Positions 18,461 to 27,238 of a DNA stretch of 64,000 nt are shown piece after piece. Every line of letters starts with the position of its first letter. Position 1 is the first letter of the stretch. Under the pieces are notes generated by a model. That model made no database searches. It had not been told where the DNA came from and was given only the letters and a program-made list of their open reading frames with translations. This stretch comes from Microvirga arsenatis (GTDB lineage Bacteria > Pseudomonadota > Alphaproteobacteria > Rhizobiales > Beijerinckiaceae). Location of the stretch: NCBI RefSeq assembly GCF_009910705.1, contig NZ_JAAAXJ010000004.1, forward strand, positions 1-64,000, read 5' to 3'. The translations under genes were made by a program, and so were the position numbers.

Positions 18461-19081
18461 ATGGATCGCCTTCTTGTGCTTGCCCGCCACGGCCAGAGCG
18501 AATGGAACCTCAAGAACCTGTTCACCGGCTGGAAGGATCCGGGGCTCACCGATCTCGGCATCCAGGAGGCGAGAACGGCCGGCCAGCGGCTGAGGGAGAT
18601 GGGCGTCCAGTTCGACATCGCCTTCACCTCCAACCTTTCCCGGGCGCAGCGGACCTGCAAGCTGATCCTGGAAGAGATCGGCCAGCCCGACCTCAGGACC
18701 ATTGCGGACCAGGCACTGAACGAGCGCGACTACGGCGACCTCTCCGGCCTCAACAAGGACGATGCCCGCGCCCGCTGGGGCGAGGAGCAGGTCCATCTCT
18801 GGCGCCGCTCCTACGACGTGCCGCCGCCCGGGGGCGAGAGCCTGAAGGACACGGTGGCCCGCGTGCTGCCCTACTACATCCGCGAGATCCTGCCCCGCGT
18901 GATGCGCGGCGAGCGCGTGCTGGTCGCCGCGCACGGCAACTCGCTGCGCGCCCTCGTGATGGTGCTCGACGGCCTGACCTCCGAGACGATCCCGGGCCTC
19001 GAGCTCGCGACCGGGATCCCGCTGGTCTACAGGCTCAACGAGGATACGACGGTGGCCGACAAGAAGGTGCTGGAGGGATAA
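18461..19081 (+). CDS. gpmA: 2,3-bisphosphoglycerate-dependent phosphoglycerate mutase
   Basis: Glycolytic/gluconeogenic enzyme interconverting 3- and 2-phosphoglycerate, 206 residues. This is the short form usual in Rhizobiales; enterobacterial GpmA is about 250. The phosphohistidine loop ARHGQSEWN is at residues 8-16, and the second catalytic histidine lies in AAHGNSLRA. The neighbouring arginines and a glutamate in LNERDYG support a mutase rather than a general histidine phosphatase. The gene stands alone between two repeat elements. Confidence 0.93.
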   Translation: MDRLLVLARHGQSEWNLKNLFTGWKDPGLTDLGIQEARTAGQRLREMGVQFDIAFTSNLSRAQRTCKLILEEIGQPDLRTIADQALNERDYGDLSGLNKDDARARWGEEQVHLWRRSYDVPPPGGESLKDTVARVLPYYIREILPRVMRGERVLVAAHGNSLRALVMVLDGLTSETIPGLELATGIPLVYRLNEDTTVADKKVLEG

Positions 19082-19107
19082 GGCGTACGCTTCGCATCCC
19101 CTCGCAT

Positions 19108-19201
19108 GTCATGGCCGGGCTTGTCCCGGCCATCTCTCTTCTGAGAAGGAAGCGCAGCGCTCCGAACAATCGGGATCACCGGCACAGGGCCGGTGATGAC
19201 G
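19108..19201. repeat. Short inverted-repeat element (GGCCGGG / CACCGGC family)
   Basis: TCATGGCCGGGCTTGTCCCGGCCAT-type hairpin at the left and GATCACCGGC...GCCGGTGATGACG hairpin at the right, about 40 bases apart. Copies are at 16320-16530 (interrupted) and 36929-37018. The right hairpin ends 29 bases before the preferred alkB start. Confidence 0.75.
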
Positions 19202-19229
19202 TGCTGCGGTGAACGTGCAAAATAAATTC

Positions 19230-19850
19230 ATGCCCTCCATCACCCTCGCTCCCGGCCTCGTCTACCATCCCGACTATCTCGACCGCCCGGCGCAGGAGCG
19301 GCTGCTCCAGGCGCTGCGCGCCATCACGAAGGCTGCGCCTCTCTTCACCCCGCGCATGCCGCGCACGGGCAAGCCGTTTTCCGTGCGCATGACCAATTGC
19401 GGGCGGCTGGGCTGGGTGTCGGACGTGCAGGGCTACCGCTACCAGCCTACCCATCCCGAGACGGGCGAGCCCTGGCCCGCCATGCCCGATCAGGTGCTGC
19501 GCGCCTGGGAGGAGCTGAGCTCCTACCCGCACCCGCCCGATGCCTGCCTGATCAATTTCTACGAACAGAGCGCCCGCATGGGGATGCACCAGGACAAGGA
19601 CGAGGAGGAGTTCGAGGCGCCCGTCGTGTCCCTGTCGCTCGGCGACACGGCGCTGTTCCGCTACGGCGGCCTGGACCGGAAGGATCCGACGAAATCGGTC
19701 AAGCTCCGCTCCGGCGATGCCATCGTGTTCGGCGGCCCGGCGCGGCTGATCCATCACGGCATCGACCGGCTCCTGCCCGGAAGCTCCGACCTGCTGCCCC
19801 AGGGCGGGCGGCTCAATCTCACCTTGCGCAAGGTGGAAAAGCCGCTTTAG
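19230..19850 (+). CDS. alkB: Alpha-ketoglutarate-dependent dioxygenase AlkB
   Basis: Fe(II)/2-oxoglutarate oxygenase that removes 1-methyladenine and 3-methylcytosine from DNA by oxidative demethylation. The 206 residues fit the family. Iron ligands are in HQDKDE (HxD) and the HHGIDR histidine, and RLNLTLR supplies the 2-oxoglutarate-binding arginines. The NFYEQSARMGMHQD segment is diagnostic. The start is uncertain: ATG 19230 is used here, and a GTG at 19209 would add seven residues; neither has a good ribosome-binding site. Third alkylation-repair gene of the window. Confidence 0.92.
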   Translation: MPSITLAPGLVYHPDYLDRPAQERLLQALRAITKAAPLFTPRMPRTGKPFSVRMTNCGRLGWVSDVQGYRYQPTHPETGEPWPAMPDQVLRAWEELSSYPHPPDACLINFYEQSARMGMHQDKDEEEFEAPVVSLSLGDTALFRYGGLDRKDPTKSVKLRSGDAIVFGGPARLIHHGIDRLLPGSSDLLPQGGRLNLTLRKVEKPL

Positions 19851-19889
19851 CTTCACCCGAGATGATGTTGCCGTCCCGGAGGGGCATTC

Positions 19890-20828
19890 ATGAAAGCATT
19901 GGCATTCGCCGCCCTCGGCCTCCTGTTGTCCTTTCAAGCCGCCCTGGCGGCGGAGCCCGTCTTTCCGCCCGCTTCGCGGCTCGGCCTCGTGCCGCCGAAG
20001 GACATGACCGTGTCGCGCCGGTTCAGCGGCTTCGAGAACGAGGAGAAGGCGGCCGCCATCACCCTGGTGGAAATGCCGGCCGCCGCCTACGAGCAGCTGG
20101 TCGGCGGCTTCACGAAGGAGGCCCTGAAGCGTCAGGGCTTGGACGAGACCTCCCGCGAGCCCGTCAAGCTCGGCGGCATGGAAGGCATGCTCATCGGCGG
20201 CACCATGCTGGGACCCGTGCAGGGCCGCAAATGGCTGCTCGCGATCAAGGGCGCGGACATGGCCGGCCTGGTCGTGGCCCAGGTTCGCGGCGGCGAGGAC
20301 GGCTACAGCGAGGCGCAGATCCGCGAGGCCCTGAAGAGCGTGGCCCTGCGCGGCCCGGTCTCCCTGGAGGAGCAGATCGCGGCCCTGCCCTTCCGGCTCG
20401 GCGACACGGCGGGCTTTCGCCCGGTGCGCGTGATGACGGGCAACTCCGCCCTGTTCACCGACGGCCCCAAGGATACGATCAAGGGTGTGGAGCAGCCGGT
20501 GCTGATCGTCGCCTCCTCCCTCGCCCCTCCGCCCCCGGCGGGCGAGCGGCGCAACCAATTCGCCCGGGCGGCGCTCAACTCCAACCAGATCCTGCAGGAC
20601 ATCAAGATCGAACGCTCGGAATCCTTCCGCTTCAGGGGGCAGGACTGGCACGAGATCGTCGCCAAGGCGGTGGAGGCGGAATCCGGCCAGCCGGTGATCG
20701 TGATGCAGACCATCCGCTTCGAATCGGGCCGCTACGTGCGCATGGTGGGCATGACCCGGGTCGAGCAGCGGGACCAGCACCTGCCGCGGTTCCGGGCCGT
20801 GATCGACGGCGTCGAGATGAACCCCTAG
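19890..20828 (+). CDS. Secreted protein of unknown function
   Basis: 312-residue protein with a clear signal peptide (residues 1-21, LAA-EP cleavage). No enzyme motif is recognised. The mature part appears to consist of two halves of about 140 residues (about 22-155 and 160-308). Each holds alternating strands and a G-rich turn reminiscent of PsbP/Mog1-like folds, but this is only an impression from the pattern. GGAGGGG precedes the ATG. It follows alkB by 39 bases and may be cotranscribed, although nothing links the functions. Confidence 0.7.
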   Translation: MKALAFAALGLLLSFQAALAAEPVFPPASRLGLVPPKDMTVSRRFSGFENEEKAAAITLVEMPAAAYEQLVGGFTKEALKRQGLDETSREPVKLGGMEGMLIGGTMLGPVQGRKWLLAIKGADMAGLVVAQVRGGEDGYSEAQIREALKSVALRGPVSLEEQIAALPFRLGDTAGFRPVRVMTGNSALFTDGPKDTIKGVEQPVLIVASSLAPPPPAGERRNQFARAALNSNQILQDIKIERSESFRFRGQDWHEIVAKAVEAESGQPVIVMQTIRFESGRYVRMVGMTRVEQRDQHLPRFRAVIDGVEMNP

Positions 20829-20915
20829 AGCTGTTTCATTGGCATGGAATCATCTCTTTTCTTGGTTTGCCGCATCTTTTGACGGCGAACCGGATCCGCT
20901 TCGCCGAAAAATGAT

Positions 20916-21551
20916 CTAGTCCCGCGCCGGAAAGGCCGGCAGCGACCAGCCGCGCAGAATGGCGAGCGCCCGCAAGCCGAAGGCCGCGACGAAGCCGGCG
21001 GCGGCGCTGACGAACGGATCGAGCCCGACGGCCTGCAGCGCCACCATGACGGCGGCCCCGAGCGCGGCCGCCGTGACGTAGATCTCCTGACGCAGGACGA
21101 GGGGGAGCGTCCCGGCGAAGATGTCGCGAATGATGCCGCCGAAGGTGGCGGTGATGGTGCCCAGCGCCACCGCCGAAAGGGCGGGCACGCCGGCGGCGAG
21201 CGCCTTGCCGGTCCCGGAGACGGCAAAGAGGGCAAGTCCCAGGGCGTCCGCCCAGATCAGGACGCGTCCCTGCCTGCCGCCCTCGATCCAGGCCACCCGC
21301 CTGGGGCCGAGCGCGAAGACCAGCTCCGCCACGATCAGGCAGACCAGCACGTCGCTCGGGTCGCCCACCCAGAAGACGGGCCTTGCCCCGATGAGCAGAT
21401 CCCGCACGGTGCCGCCGCCGACCCCCGTGAGGGTGGCCAGCAGCGCGAAGCCGAACGGGTCCATGCCCTTGCGGGCCGCCATCAAGGCGCCGGAGAGCGC
21501 GAAAACGGCAACGCCGATGGCCTCGAAGGGGAGGTTTTGGAGGAAAGACAC
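20916..21551 (-). CDS. Trimeric intracellular cation (TRIC) channel family / UPF0126 membrane protein
   Basis: 211-residue inner-membrane protein with about seven hydrophobic segments arranged as two repeats of three plus one. The paired glycine motifs GVGGGTVRDLL (about residue 43) and FGGIIRDIF (about residue 130) are the signature of the UPF0126/YadS family. Archaeal and bacterial structures show homotrimeric channels for monovalent cations. Physiological role in bacteria is not settled. It stands alone and is convergent with the upstream secreted-protein gene. Confidence 0.87.
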   Translation of the reverse strand: MSFLQNLPFEAIGVAVFALSGALMAARKGMDPFGFALLATLTGVGGGTVRDLLIGARPVFWVGDPSDVLVCLIVAELVFALGPRRVAWIEGGRQGRVLIWADALGLALFAVSGTGKALAAGVPALSAVALGTITATFGGIIRDIFAGTLPLVLRQEIYVTAAALGAAVMVALQAVGLDPFVSAAAGFVAAFGLRALAILRGWSLPAFPARD

Positions 21552-21652
21552 CGAGAAGCCGACCTTGCCCGTTGGAGCCGTGAGACGCTCCCGTATTGAT
21601 CATGCAGGTCCGTTTCAGGCAACTGCCGCTCGCTCACGGGCTGCGCAACCGG

Positions 21653-21677
21653 CCCTCTCCCCCACAAGGGGAGAGGG
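21653..21677. repeat. Single CCCTCTCCCC/GGGGAGAGGG hairpin
   Basis: Perfect 10-bp arms with a CACAA loop. Same core as the CCCTCTCCC repeat family at 7.9 and 17.2 kb. It lies downstream of grpE and upstream of the TRIC gene on the minus strand, where it could act as a terminator-like structure without a T-run. Confidence 0.6.
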
Positions 21678-21708
21678 GACACACGCGCAATCTGGAATAG
21701 CGGCTTCG

Positions 21709-22329
21709 TTACGACGCCGATGAATTATCCGCCGTCTCGGCCCCGGCGCCGTTGGCGGCCGCCTTCGGGCCGCCCTTGGAAACTCCCACGAGGGCCGGGC
21801 GCAGCACGCGCTCGCCGATGACGTAGCCGGACTGGACCACCTGCAGGACCGTGCCGTTGGGAACCTCGGCGTTGGGAATCTCGAACATGGCCTGGTGCAG
21901 GTTCGGGTCGAATTTCTGGCCCTGCGGGTCGAGCCTCTTCACCCCGTGCCGCTCAAGGGTCTTGAGCATGTCGCGCTCGGTGAGGTCGATGCCCTCGATC
22001 AGGCCCTTGAAGGCGCCCTCGGCGGTCTTGCTCGCCTCCTCCGGCACGCTTTCGATGGCGCGGCGGATGTTGTCGGCCACGTTGAGCATGTCGCGGGCGA
22101 AGTTGGCCACCGCATAGGTGCGGGCATCGGCGATCTCGCGCTCGGTGCGGCGGCGCAGGTTCTCCATGTCGGCCATCAGGCGCAGGAGCTTGTCCTTCAG
22201 ATCCGCCTTCTCGGCCTCAAGAACGGCGATCGGGTCGGCCTCGGGCGCGGAAGCCGCCTCGGGAGCCGCATCGTTGGCGGGCTCGGCCTGCGGGGCCGCG
22301 TTCTGGTTTTCCGTGTCGTTCGGATTCAT
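21709..22329 (-). CDS. grpE: Nucleotide exchange factor GrpE
   Basis: DnaK cochaperone of 206 residues that releases ADP. The acidic, alanine-rich N terminus (about 1-35) is disordered. The long dimerising coiled coil begins near residue 35, and the C-terminal beta domain contains [17 protein letters not shown] and the [23 protein letters not shown] signature region. It is separated from dnaK-dnaJ by about 8 kb and has its own RpoH promoter located at the end of glnD. The usual Rhizobiales neighbour hrcA is elsewhere in the window (38.5 kb). Confidence 0.96.
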   Translation of the reverse strand: MNPNDTENQNAAPQAEPANDAAPEAASAPEADPIAVLEAEKADLKDKLLRLMADMENLRRRTEREIADARTYAVANFARDMLNVADNIRRAIESVPEEASKTAEGAFKGLIEGIDLTERDMLKTLERHGVKRLDPQGQKFDPNLHQAMFEIPNAEVPNGTVLQVVQSGYVIGERVLRPALVGVSKGGPKAAANGAGAETADNSSAS

Positions 22330-22367
22330 GATCGATCAACTGAAGATGGGAAGAGAAGGGTTCGGGG

Positions 22368-22399
22368 CACATATCAGGTCGAAGGCGCCACAAATCAAG
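22368..22399 (-). promoter_or_regulatory. RpoH-type heat-shock promoter of grpE, overlapping the 3' end of glnD
   Basis: Minus strand CTTG (22396-22399), 18 bases, CTGATATGTG (22368-22377). This agrees with CTTG-N17/18-CYTATNTNNG at all defined positions but one. The -35 box covers the glnD stop codon. The start of transcription would be about 30 bases before the grpE ATG. Confidence 0.72.
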
Positions 22400-25142
22400 C
22401 GCTGCGCTTCTGGGGCGCCTCGGTTTCCTCCGTCCTGAACACATCGAGCAGGGCCCGCTGGATGGTGGCCTGACGGCCCGCATGGGTGATCTTCGTGCCG
22501 GTCAGGTCCGTCACGTAGAACACGTCCACGGCCTTCTCGCCGAAGGTCACGATATGGGCCGAGGCGATGTTGAGGTTGAGCTTGCCCAGGGCCGTGGTGA
22601 GATCGTAGAGCAGGCCCGGCCGGTCGAGGCCCGAGACCTCGATCACCGTCTGGCGGCTCGACAGGGAATTGTCGATGGTCACCTCCGGCGGCACGTGGAA
22701 GGCCCTCGAGCGCTCCTTCGCCGGCCTTCTGCCGCCCACGAGGTCGGCGATCCTCACCTCGCCCTTCAGCGCCCTCTCGATGGCCGTGGCCACCCGTCCG
22801 GCCCGGCGCAGTTCGTCCTCGTCCCGGTCGAAGGCGCGGGAGAGCACGATGGTGTCGAGCGCGATGCCGTCGGTGGTGGTGAAGATCTGCGCGTCGACGA
22901 TGTTGCCGCCGGACGCCGCGCAGGCGCCGGTGATGATCGCGAGCAGGCGCGGATGGTCCGGGGAGAGGATGGTGAGCTCGGTCACGCCCCGGAACTGGTC
23001 CGTCTCGTAGGCCGTGGTGACGGTCTGTCCGTCCTTCTCCGATTCCCTCAGGAGCCGGGCCTGCTTCGCCCGCCGTGTCTCGTCGGTCTTGATCCAATAG
23101 CCCGGCGTATGGCGGGCGGCGTAGGATTCGAATTCCGCATCGGACCAGTCGGGCAGCTCGGCCCTCAGCTGCTCCTGAGCGAGGCGCACGCGCTCGGAGC
23201 GGGCGATGTCCACGGCGCCGCCGCCGAGGATCACCTCCGTCTCGTGGTAGAGGTTGCGCAGGAGCTGGCCCTTCCAGCCGGTCCATGTGCCGGGCCCGAC
23301 GGCCCGGATGTCGGCGATGGTGAGCACGAGCAGGAGCTTCAGGCGCTCCATGGTCTGCACCACCTCGGCAAAGCTCTTGATGGTGGCGGGATCGGACAGG
23401 TCGCGGCTCTGCGCCGTGTTCGACATCAGCAGATGGTGCTCGACGAGCCAGGCGACCGTGTCGGTCTCCGCATCGCTGAGGCCGAAGCGCGGCCCGAGCT
23501 TGCGGGCGATGGCCGCTCCGGCCACCGAGTGATCCTCCGGCCGCCCCTTGGCGATGTCGTGCAGGAAGACCGCGGCATAGAGCGCGCGCCGGTTGCGGAT
23601 GGTGGGGAAGATCCGGTCGGCGAGCGGATGCTCCTTGCCGAGATGACCCGCCTCGATCTCGCGCAGCACGCCGACCGAGCGGATAAGATGCTCGTCCACC
23701 GTATAGTGGTGATACATGTTGAACTGCATCATCGCGACGATGCGCCCGAAATCCGGCACGAAGCGGCCGAGAACGCCGGCCTCGTTCATGAGACGCAGCA
23801 CCACCTCCGGTGCGTTCTTCGAGGTGATGATGTCGAGAAAAAGCTTGTTGGCCTCCGGATCGTTGCGCAAGCCCGGGCCGATGAGCTTGAGCGAGCGGGT
23901 GGCAAGGCGCGTCGCATCGGGATGGATGGCGAGATTGTGCCGGTCGGCGAGCCAGAAGAGCCGGATCAGGTTCACCGGATCGCGCCCGAACACCCCTTCG
24001 TTCTCGACGTTGAGGCGGTTGTTGTCGATGATGAAGCCGTCGCTCACCAGCGCGCCGCCGCGGCGGCGGAAGCGGCCGAAAACACGGTCGAGCATGGGAC
24101 GGCGTTTGGTCTGGCGCGCCTCGAGCTCGGCGCAGACGATGGCCGTCAGATCACCCACATCCTTGGCGATCAGGAAGTAGGCTTTCATAAACCGCTCGAC
24201 CGCCGACAATCCGCCCCGGGGAGCAAAGCCGATGCGCTCGGCGATGGTGCGCTGCAGGTCGAAGGTCAGGCGCTCTTCGGCGCGTCCGGTGGCGAAATGC
24301 ATGTGGCAGCGCACCCGCCACAGGAACTCCTCGCAGCGGGCGAACAGGTTGAACTCGTCCCGCGTGAAGAGGCCTGCGGTCACCAGCTCCTCGGGCTCCT
24401 TCACCCGATAGACGTATTTCGCGATCCAGAAGAGCGTGTTGAGGTCGCGCAAGCCTCCCTTGCCGTCCTTCACGTTGGGCTCGACGAGGTAGCGGGAGGC
24501 GCCGGCCTTGGCGACGCGCGCATCGCGCTCCTTGAGCTTCGCATCGACGAAGGCCGGCGCGGAAGTGGCGACGATTTCCTTGTCGAACCGCCTGGCCAAG
24601 TCGTTGAAGAGGTCGTGATCGCCGAACAGGAATCGCGCCTCGAGCAGGGAGGTGCGGATCGTCATGTCGGCTTGGGCCTCGCGCAGGCACTCCTCCACGG
24701 AGCGGGTGGCGTGCCCCACCTTCAGCTTGAGGTCCCACAGCACGTAGAGCATCGCCTCGACCACGCTCTCGCTCCAGGCGGTCTGCTTGTAGGGCAGGAG
24801 GAACAGGAGATCGACGTCGGAGCCCGGCGCCAGGGTGCCGCGGCCGTAGCCGCCGGTTGCGACGACCGCAAGACGCTCGCCGGCAGACGGATTGGCGGCA
24901 GGATAGAGATGCTCGACCACAGCGTCGTGGGCGATCTCCACCAGCCGGTCCATCCGCTCGCAGAGATAACGGGCGCAGGCGAGGCCGTCCTGGCTTTCCA
25001 GCAGCCTCGCCTCCGCCTCGGTTCTGCCCTCGTCGAGGAAGGCCTTGAGGACGGGAACGAGCCTGCCGCGCAGGTCGGCGGCGTCCCGGACAGGCTGGCT
25101 GCCGAGGCTGTGCAGAAGGTTTTGAGAACTCTCGGACGACAT
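22395..25142 (-). CDS. glnD: [Protein-PII] uridylyltransferase / uridylyl-removing enzyme
   Basis: Bifunctional nitrogen sensor of 915 residues. It uridylylates PII when glutamine is low and removes UMP when glutamine is high. The N-terminal nucleotidyltransferase domain has GGYGRGTLAPGSDVDLLFL (about residues 93-111). A central HD domain contains FLHDIAKGRPEDHS and is responsible for UMP removal. Two C-terminal ACT domains (about 730-810 and 840-905) bind glutamine. The ATG at 25142 is preferred; a GTG at 25178 would add 12 residues. PII and glutamine synthetase genes are not in the window. The gene is 65 bases upstream of grpE on the same strand. Confidence 0.95.
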   Translation of the reverse strand: MSSESSQNLLHSLGSQPVRDAADLRGRLVPVLKAFLDEGRTEAEARLLESQDGLACARYLCERMDRLVEIAHDAVVEHLYPAANPSAGERLAVVATGGYGRGTLAPGSDVDLLFLLPYKQTAWSESVVEAMLYVLWDLKLKVGHATRSVEECLREAQADMTIRTSLLEARFLFGDHDLFNDLARRFDKEIVATSAPAFVDAKLKERDARVAKAGASRYLVEPNVKDGKGGLRDLNTLFWIAKYVYRVKEPEELVTAGLFTRDEFNLFARCEEFLWRVRCHMHFATGRAEERLTFDLQRTIAERIGFAPRGGLSAVERFMKAYFLIAKDVGDLTAIVCAELEARQTKRRPMLDRVFGRFRRRGGALVSDGFIIDNNRLNVENEGVFGRDPVNLIRLFWLADRHNLAIHPDATRLATRSLKLIGPGLRNDPEANKLFLDIITSKNAPEVVLRLMNEAGVLGRFVPDFGRIVAMMQFNMYHHYTVDEHLIRSVGVLREIEAGHLGKEHPLADRIFPTIRNRRALYAAVFLHDIAKGRPEDHSVAGAAIARKLGPRFGLSDAETDTVAWLVEHHLLMSNTAQSRDLSDPATIKSFAEVVQTMERLKLLLVLTIADIRAVGPGTWTGWKGQLLRNLYHETEVILGGGAVDIARSERVRLAQEQLRAELPDWSDAEFESYAARHTPGYWIKTDETRRAKQARLLRESEKDGQTVTTAYETDQFRGVTELTILSPDHPRLLAIITGACAASGGNIVDAQIFTTTDGIALDTIVLSRAFDRDEDELRRAGRVATAIERALKGEVRIADLVGGRRPAKERSRAFHVPPEVTIDNSLSSRQTVIEVSGLDRPGLLYDLTTALGKLNLNIASAHIVTFGEKAVDVFYVTDLTGTKITHAGRQATIQRALLDVFRTEETEAPQKRSA

Positions 25143-25212
25143 GGAGCAACCGTATACGAGGCGCCGTTGGCCGACCACCCGAACATGACTTCGTCCAAGG
25201 ACGAACTGGATC

Positions 25213-25230
25213 TATCCGGCAAACCGGATA
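25213..25230. promoter_or_regulatory. Palindrome, possible operator upstream of the ABC importer
   Basis: TATCCGG-CAAA-CCGGATA, a perfect 7-bp inverted repeat, sits 26 bases upstream of the -35 box of the predicted importer promoter. This is a position where an activator could bind. Its symmetry could also form a hairpin on a glnD-side transcript. No cognate regulator gene is adjacent. Confidence 0.4.
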
Positions 25231-25255
25231 AGATGTTCTTTATAAGAAATATCGT

Positions 25256-25284
25256 TTGACGCAACAAACGGGCTGTTCTATAAA
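25256..25284 (+). promoter_or_regulatory. Sigma-70 promoter of the sulfonate/nitrate-type ABC operon
   Basis: TTGACG (25256-25261), 17 bases, TATAAA (25279-25284). Five of six consensus positions match in the -35 box and five of six in the -10 box. Transcription would begin about 100 bases before the substrate-binding protein gene. Confidence 0.65.
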
Positions 25285-25391
25285 AAGGATACGCGCCGAT
25301 TTGAGCATGCAGATTGCGGGCGCGAAACAAGTGCAGCTAAAGCGCCGGGCGCCTCACGCGGCTCCCATGCGCCCAACATGGGACCACTCCG

Positions 25392-26360
25392 ATGAGCCTG
25401 ACCCGTCGCCTCCTCCTTGCCGCCTCCGTCGCCGCCGGCCTGACGGCGCTCGCCACCGGCGCCATCGCGCAGCCCAAAGAAATCCGCATCGACTTCGCCA
25501 CCTACAATCCGGTCAGCCTCGTGCTCAAGGACAAGGGCTTCTTGGAGAAGGAGCTGGAGAAGGACGGCATCAAGGTGCGCTGGGTACAGTCGCTCGGCTC
25601 CAACAAGGCCCTCGAATTCCTCAACGCGGGCTCCATCGATTTCGGCTCCACCGCCGGCGCCGCCGCCCTCATCGGCAAGGTCAATGGCAACCCGATCAAG
25701 TCGATCTATGTCTATTCCCGCCCGGAATGGACGGCCCTCGTGACCCGCAAGGACACGGGCATCGCCAAGGTCGAGGACCTGAAGGGCAAGCGCGTCGCCG
25801 TGACCCGCGGCACCGATCCGCACATCTTCCTGGTGCGCGCCCTGCAGGAAGCCAAGCTCACCGAGAAGGACGTGAAGCTCGTCCTCCTTCAGCATCCCGA
25901 CGGCCGCACGGCGCTCGAGCGCGGCGATGTTGATGCCTGGGCCGGCCTCGACCCTCTCATGGCTGCCGCCGAAATCGAAAGCGGCGCTCAGCTCTTCTAC
26001 CGCAACGCCGGCGCCAACACCTGGGGCGTGCTCAATGTCTCGGAGGCTTTCGCCAAGGAGAACCCGGCCCTCGTGGAGCGCGTGCTCAAGGCCTATGAGG
26101 AGGCGCGCAAATACGCGCTGGCCAACAAGGACGAGCTGAAGAAGTCCCTGATCGCCTACACCAAGCTGCCCGATCCGGTGATCGAGCGCCAGCTCGAGCG
26201 CACGGAGCTGACCCATTCCTCCATCGGTCAGGCGCAGGTGGACACGATCCTCGCCGCGGGCCTCGCCCTGCAGCAGGCCGGCGTCATTACGCCTGAGACC
26301 AACGTGCGTGCCGCCGTCGATGCCCTGATCGACCGCCGCTTCGCCACCGCGTCGCGCTGA
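25392..26360 (+). CDS. ABC transporter substrate-binding protein, SsuA/NitT-TauT family
   Basis: Periplasmic binding protein of 322 residues with a signal peptide (about 1-27, ending AIAQP). NMT1/SsuA-like fold features include the KALEFLNAGSIDFGSTAGAAAL segment and WAGLDPLMAAAEI. Family members bind aliphatic sulfonates, taurine, nitrate or pyrimidine precursors; the sequence favours the sulfonate branch but does not fix the ligand. It overlaps the permease gene by one base and heads a three-gene importer operon. No monooxygenase such as ssuD is present, so desulfonation would have to be encoded elsewhere. Confidence 0.85.
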   Translation: MSLTRRLLLAASVAAGLTALATGAIAQPKEIRIDFATYNPVSLVLKDKGFLEKELEKDGIKVRWVQSLGSNKALEFLNAGSIDFGSTAGAAALIGKVNGNPIKSIYVYSRPEWTALVTRKDTGIAKVEDLKGKRVAVTRGTDPHIFLVRALQEAKLTEKDVKLVLLQHPDGRTALERGDVDAWAGLDPLMAAAEIESGAQLFYRNAGANTWGVLNVSEAFAKENPALVERVLKAYEEARKYALANKDELKKSLIAYTKLPDPVIERQLERTELTHSSIGQAQVDTILAAGLALQQAGVITPETNVRAAVDALIDRRFATASR

Positions 26361-27238
26361 TGATTTCATCACGGGAGAGCGCCGTGACAGGCCCAGCCAC
26401 GAGCCAAGCCTGGTCCTCCCATGAGGGTGCCGCCGCTCTCGCGGCCCCTGCCCTTGCCGAGAAGCGACGCGCCTTCGACGGGCGCATCCTTCTCGGCTTT
26501 TTATTACCCATCGCCGTTGCGCTTCTCTGGGAGGCTGCGGTCTCCTTCGGCCTCGCCGAAGGCCGCCTCGTGCCGCCGCCGAGCCGCATTGTCGCAACGC
26601 TCTGGGCACTCGCCCAGACCGGCGAATTGTGGACCCACGCCTGGATGACGCTCTGGCGCGTCCTCGTGGGCTTCGTCATCGGCGCAGCCGCCGGCATCGT
26701 GCTCGGCGCCCTGTCCGGTTCCAGCAAGACCGTCCGGCACCTGCTCGATCCGACCCTGCAGGCCCTGCGCGCGATCCCCTCCATCGCCTGGGTGCCGCTG
26801 TTCATTCTCTGGCTCGGCATCTTCGAGGCTTCGAAGGTGGCGCTCATCGCGGTGGGCGTGTTCTTCCCGGTCTATCTCGGCATCGCGGGCGCGATCCTCT
26901 CCGTCGACCGCAAGCTCGTGGAGGTCGGCCACGTGTTCCGCCTCTCGCGCCTCCAGCTCGCCCGGCGCATCCTGCTGCCCGCCGTTCTGCCGGAAGCCGT
27001 GATCGCCCTGCGCTCGGGCCTGGGCCTCGGCTTCATGTTCGTGGTCGCGGCCGAGTTCATGGGAGCGTCGGAAGGCCTCGGCTATCTCCTCGTCGACGGG
27101 CAGCAGATGGGCAAGCCCGACCAGATCCTCGCCGCCATCATCGCCTTCGCGCTGCTGGGCAAGATCGCAGACAGCCTATTGGTTGCCGCCACGAAGCCGC
27201 TCGTGCGCTGGCAGGACACCGTGCGGGAGAGGCTGTGA
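26360..27238 (+). CDS. ABC transporter permease, SsuC/TauC family
   Basis: Inner-membrane permease of 292 residues with about six hydrophobic segments after a 40-residue cytoplasmic N terminus. The coupling-helix EAA-type loop lies around LSRLQLARRILLPAVLPE (about residues 193-210), where the ATPase docks. It is joined by one-base overlaps to the binding-protein gene before it and the ATPase gene after it, so the three form one transcription unit. Confidence 0.87.
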   Translation: MISSRESAVTGPATSQAWSSHEGAAALAAPALAEKRRAFDGRILLGFLLPIAVALLWEAAVSFGLAEGRLVPPPSRIVATLWALAQTGELWTHAWMTLWRVLVGFVIGAAAGIVLGALSGSSKTVRHLLDPTLQALRAIPSIAWVPLFILWLGIFEASKVALIAVGVFFPVYLGIAGAILSVDRKLVEVGHVFRLSRLQLARRILLPAVLPEAVIALRSGLGLGFMFVVAAEFMGASEGLGYLLVDGQQMGKPDQILAAIIAFALLGKIADSLLVAATKPLVRWQDTVRERL

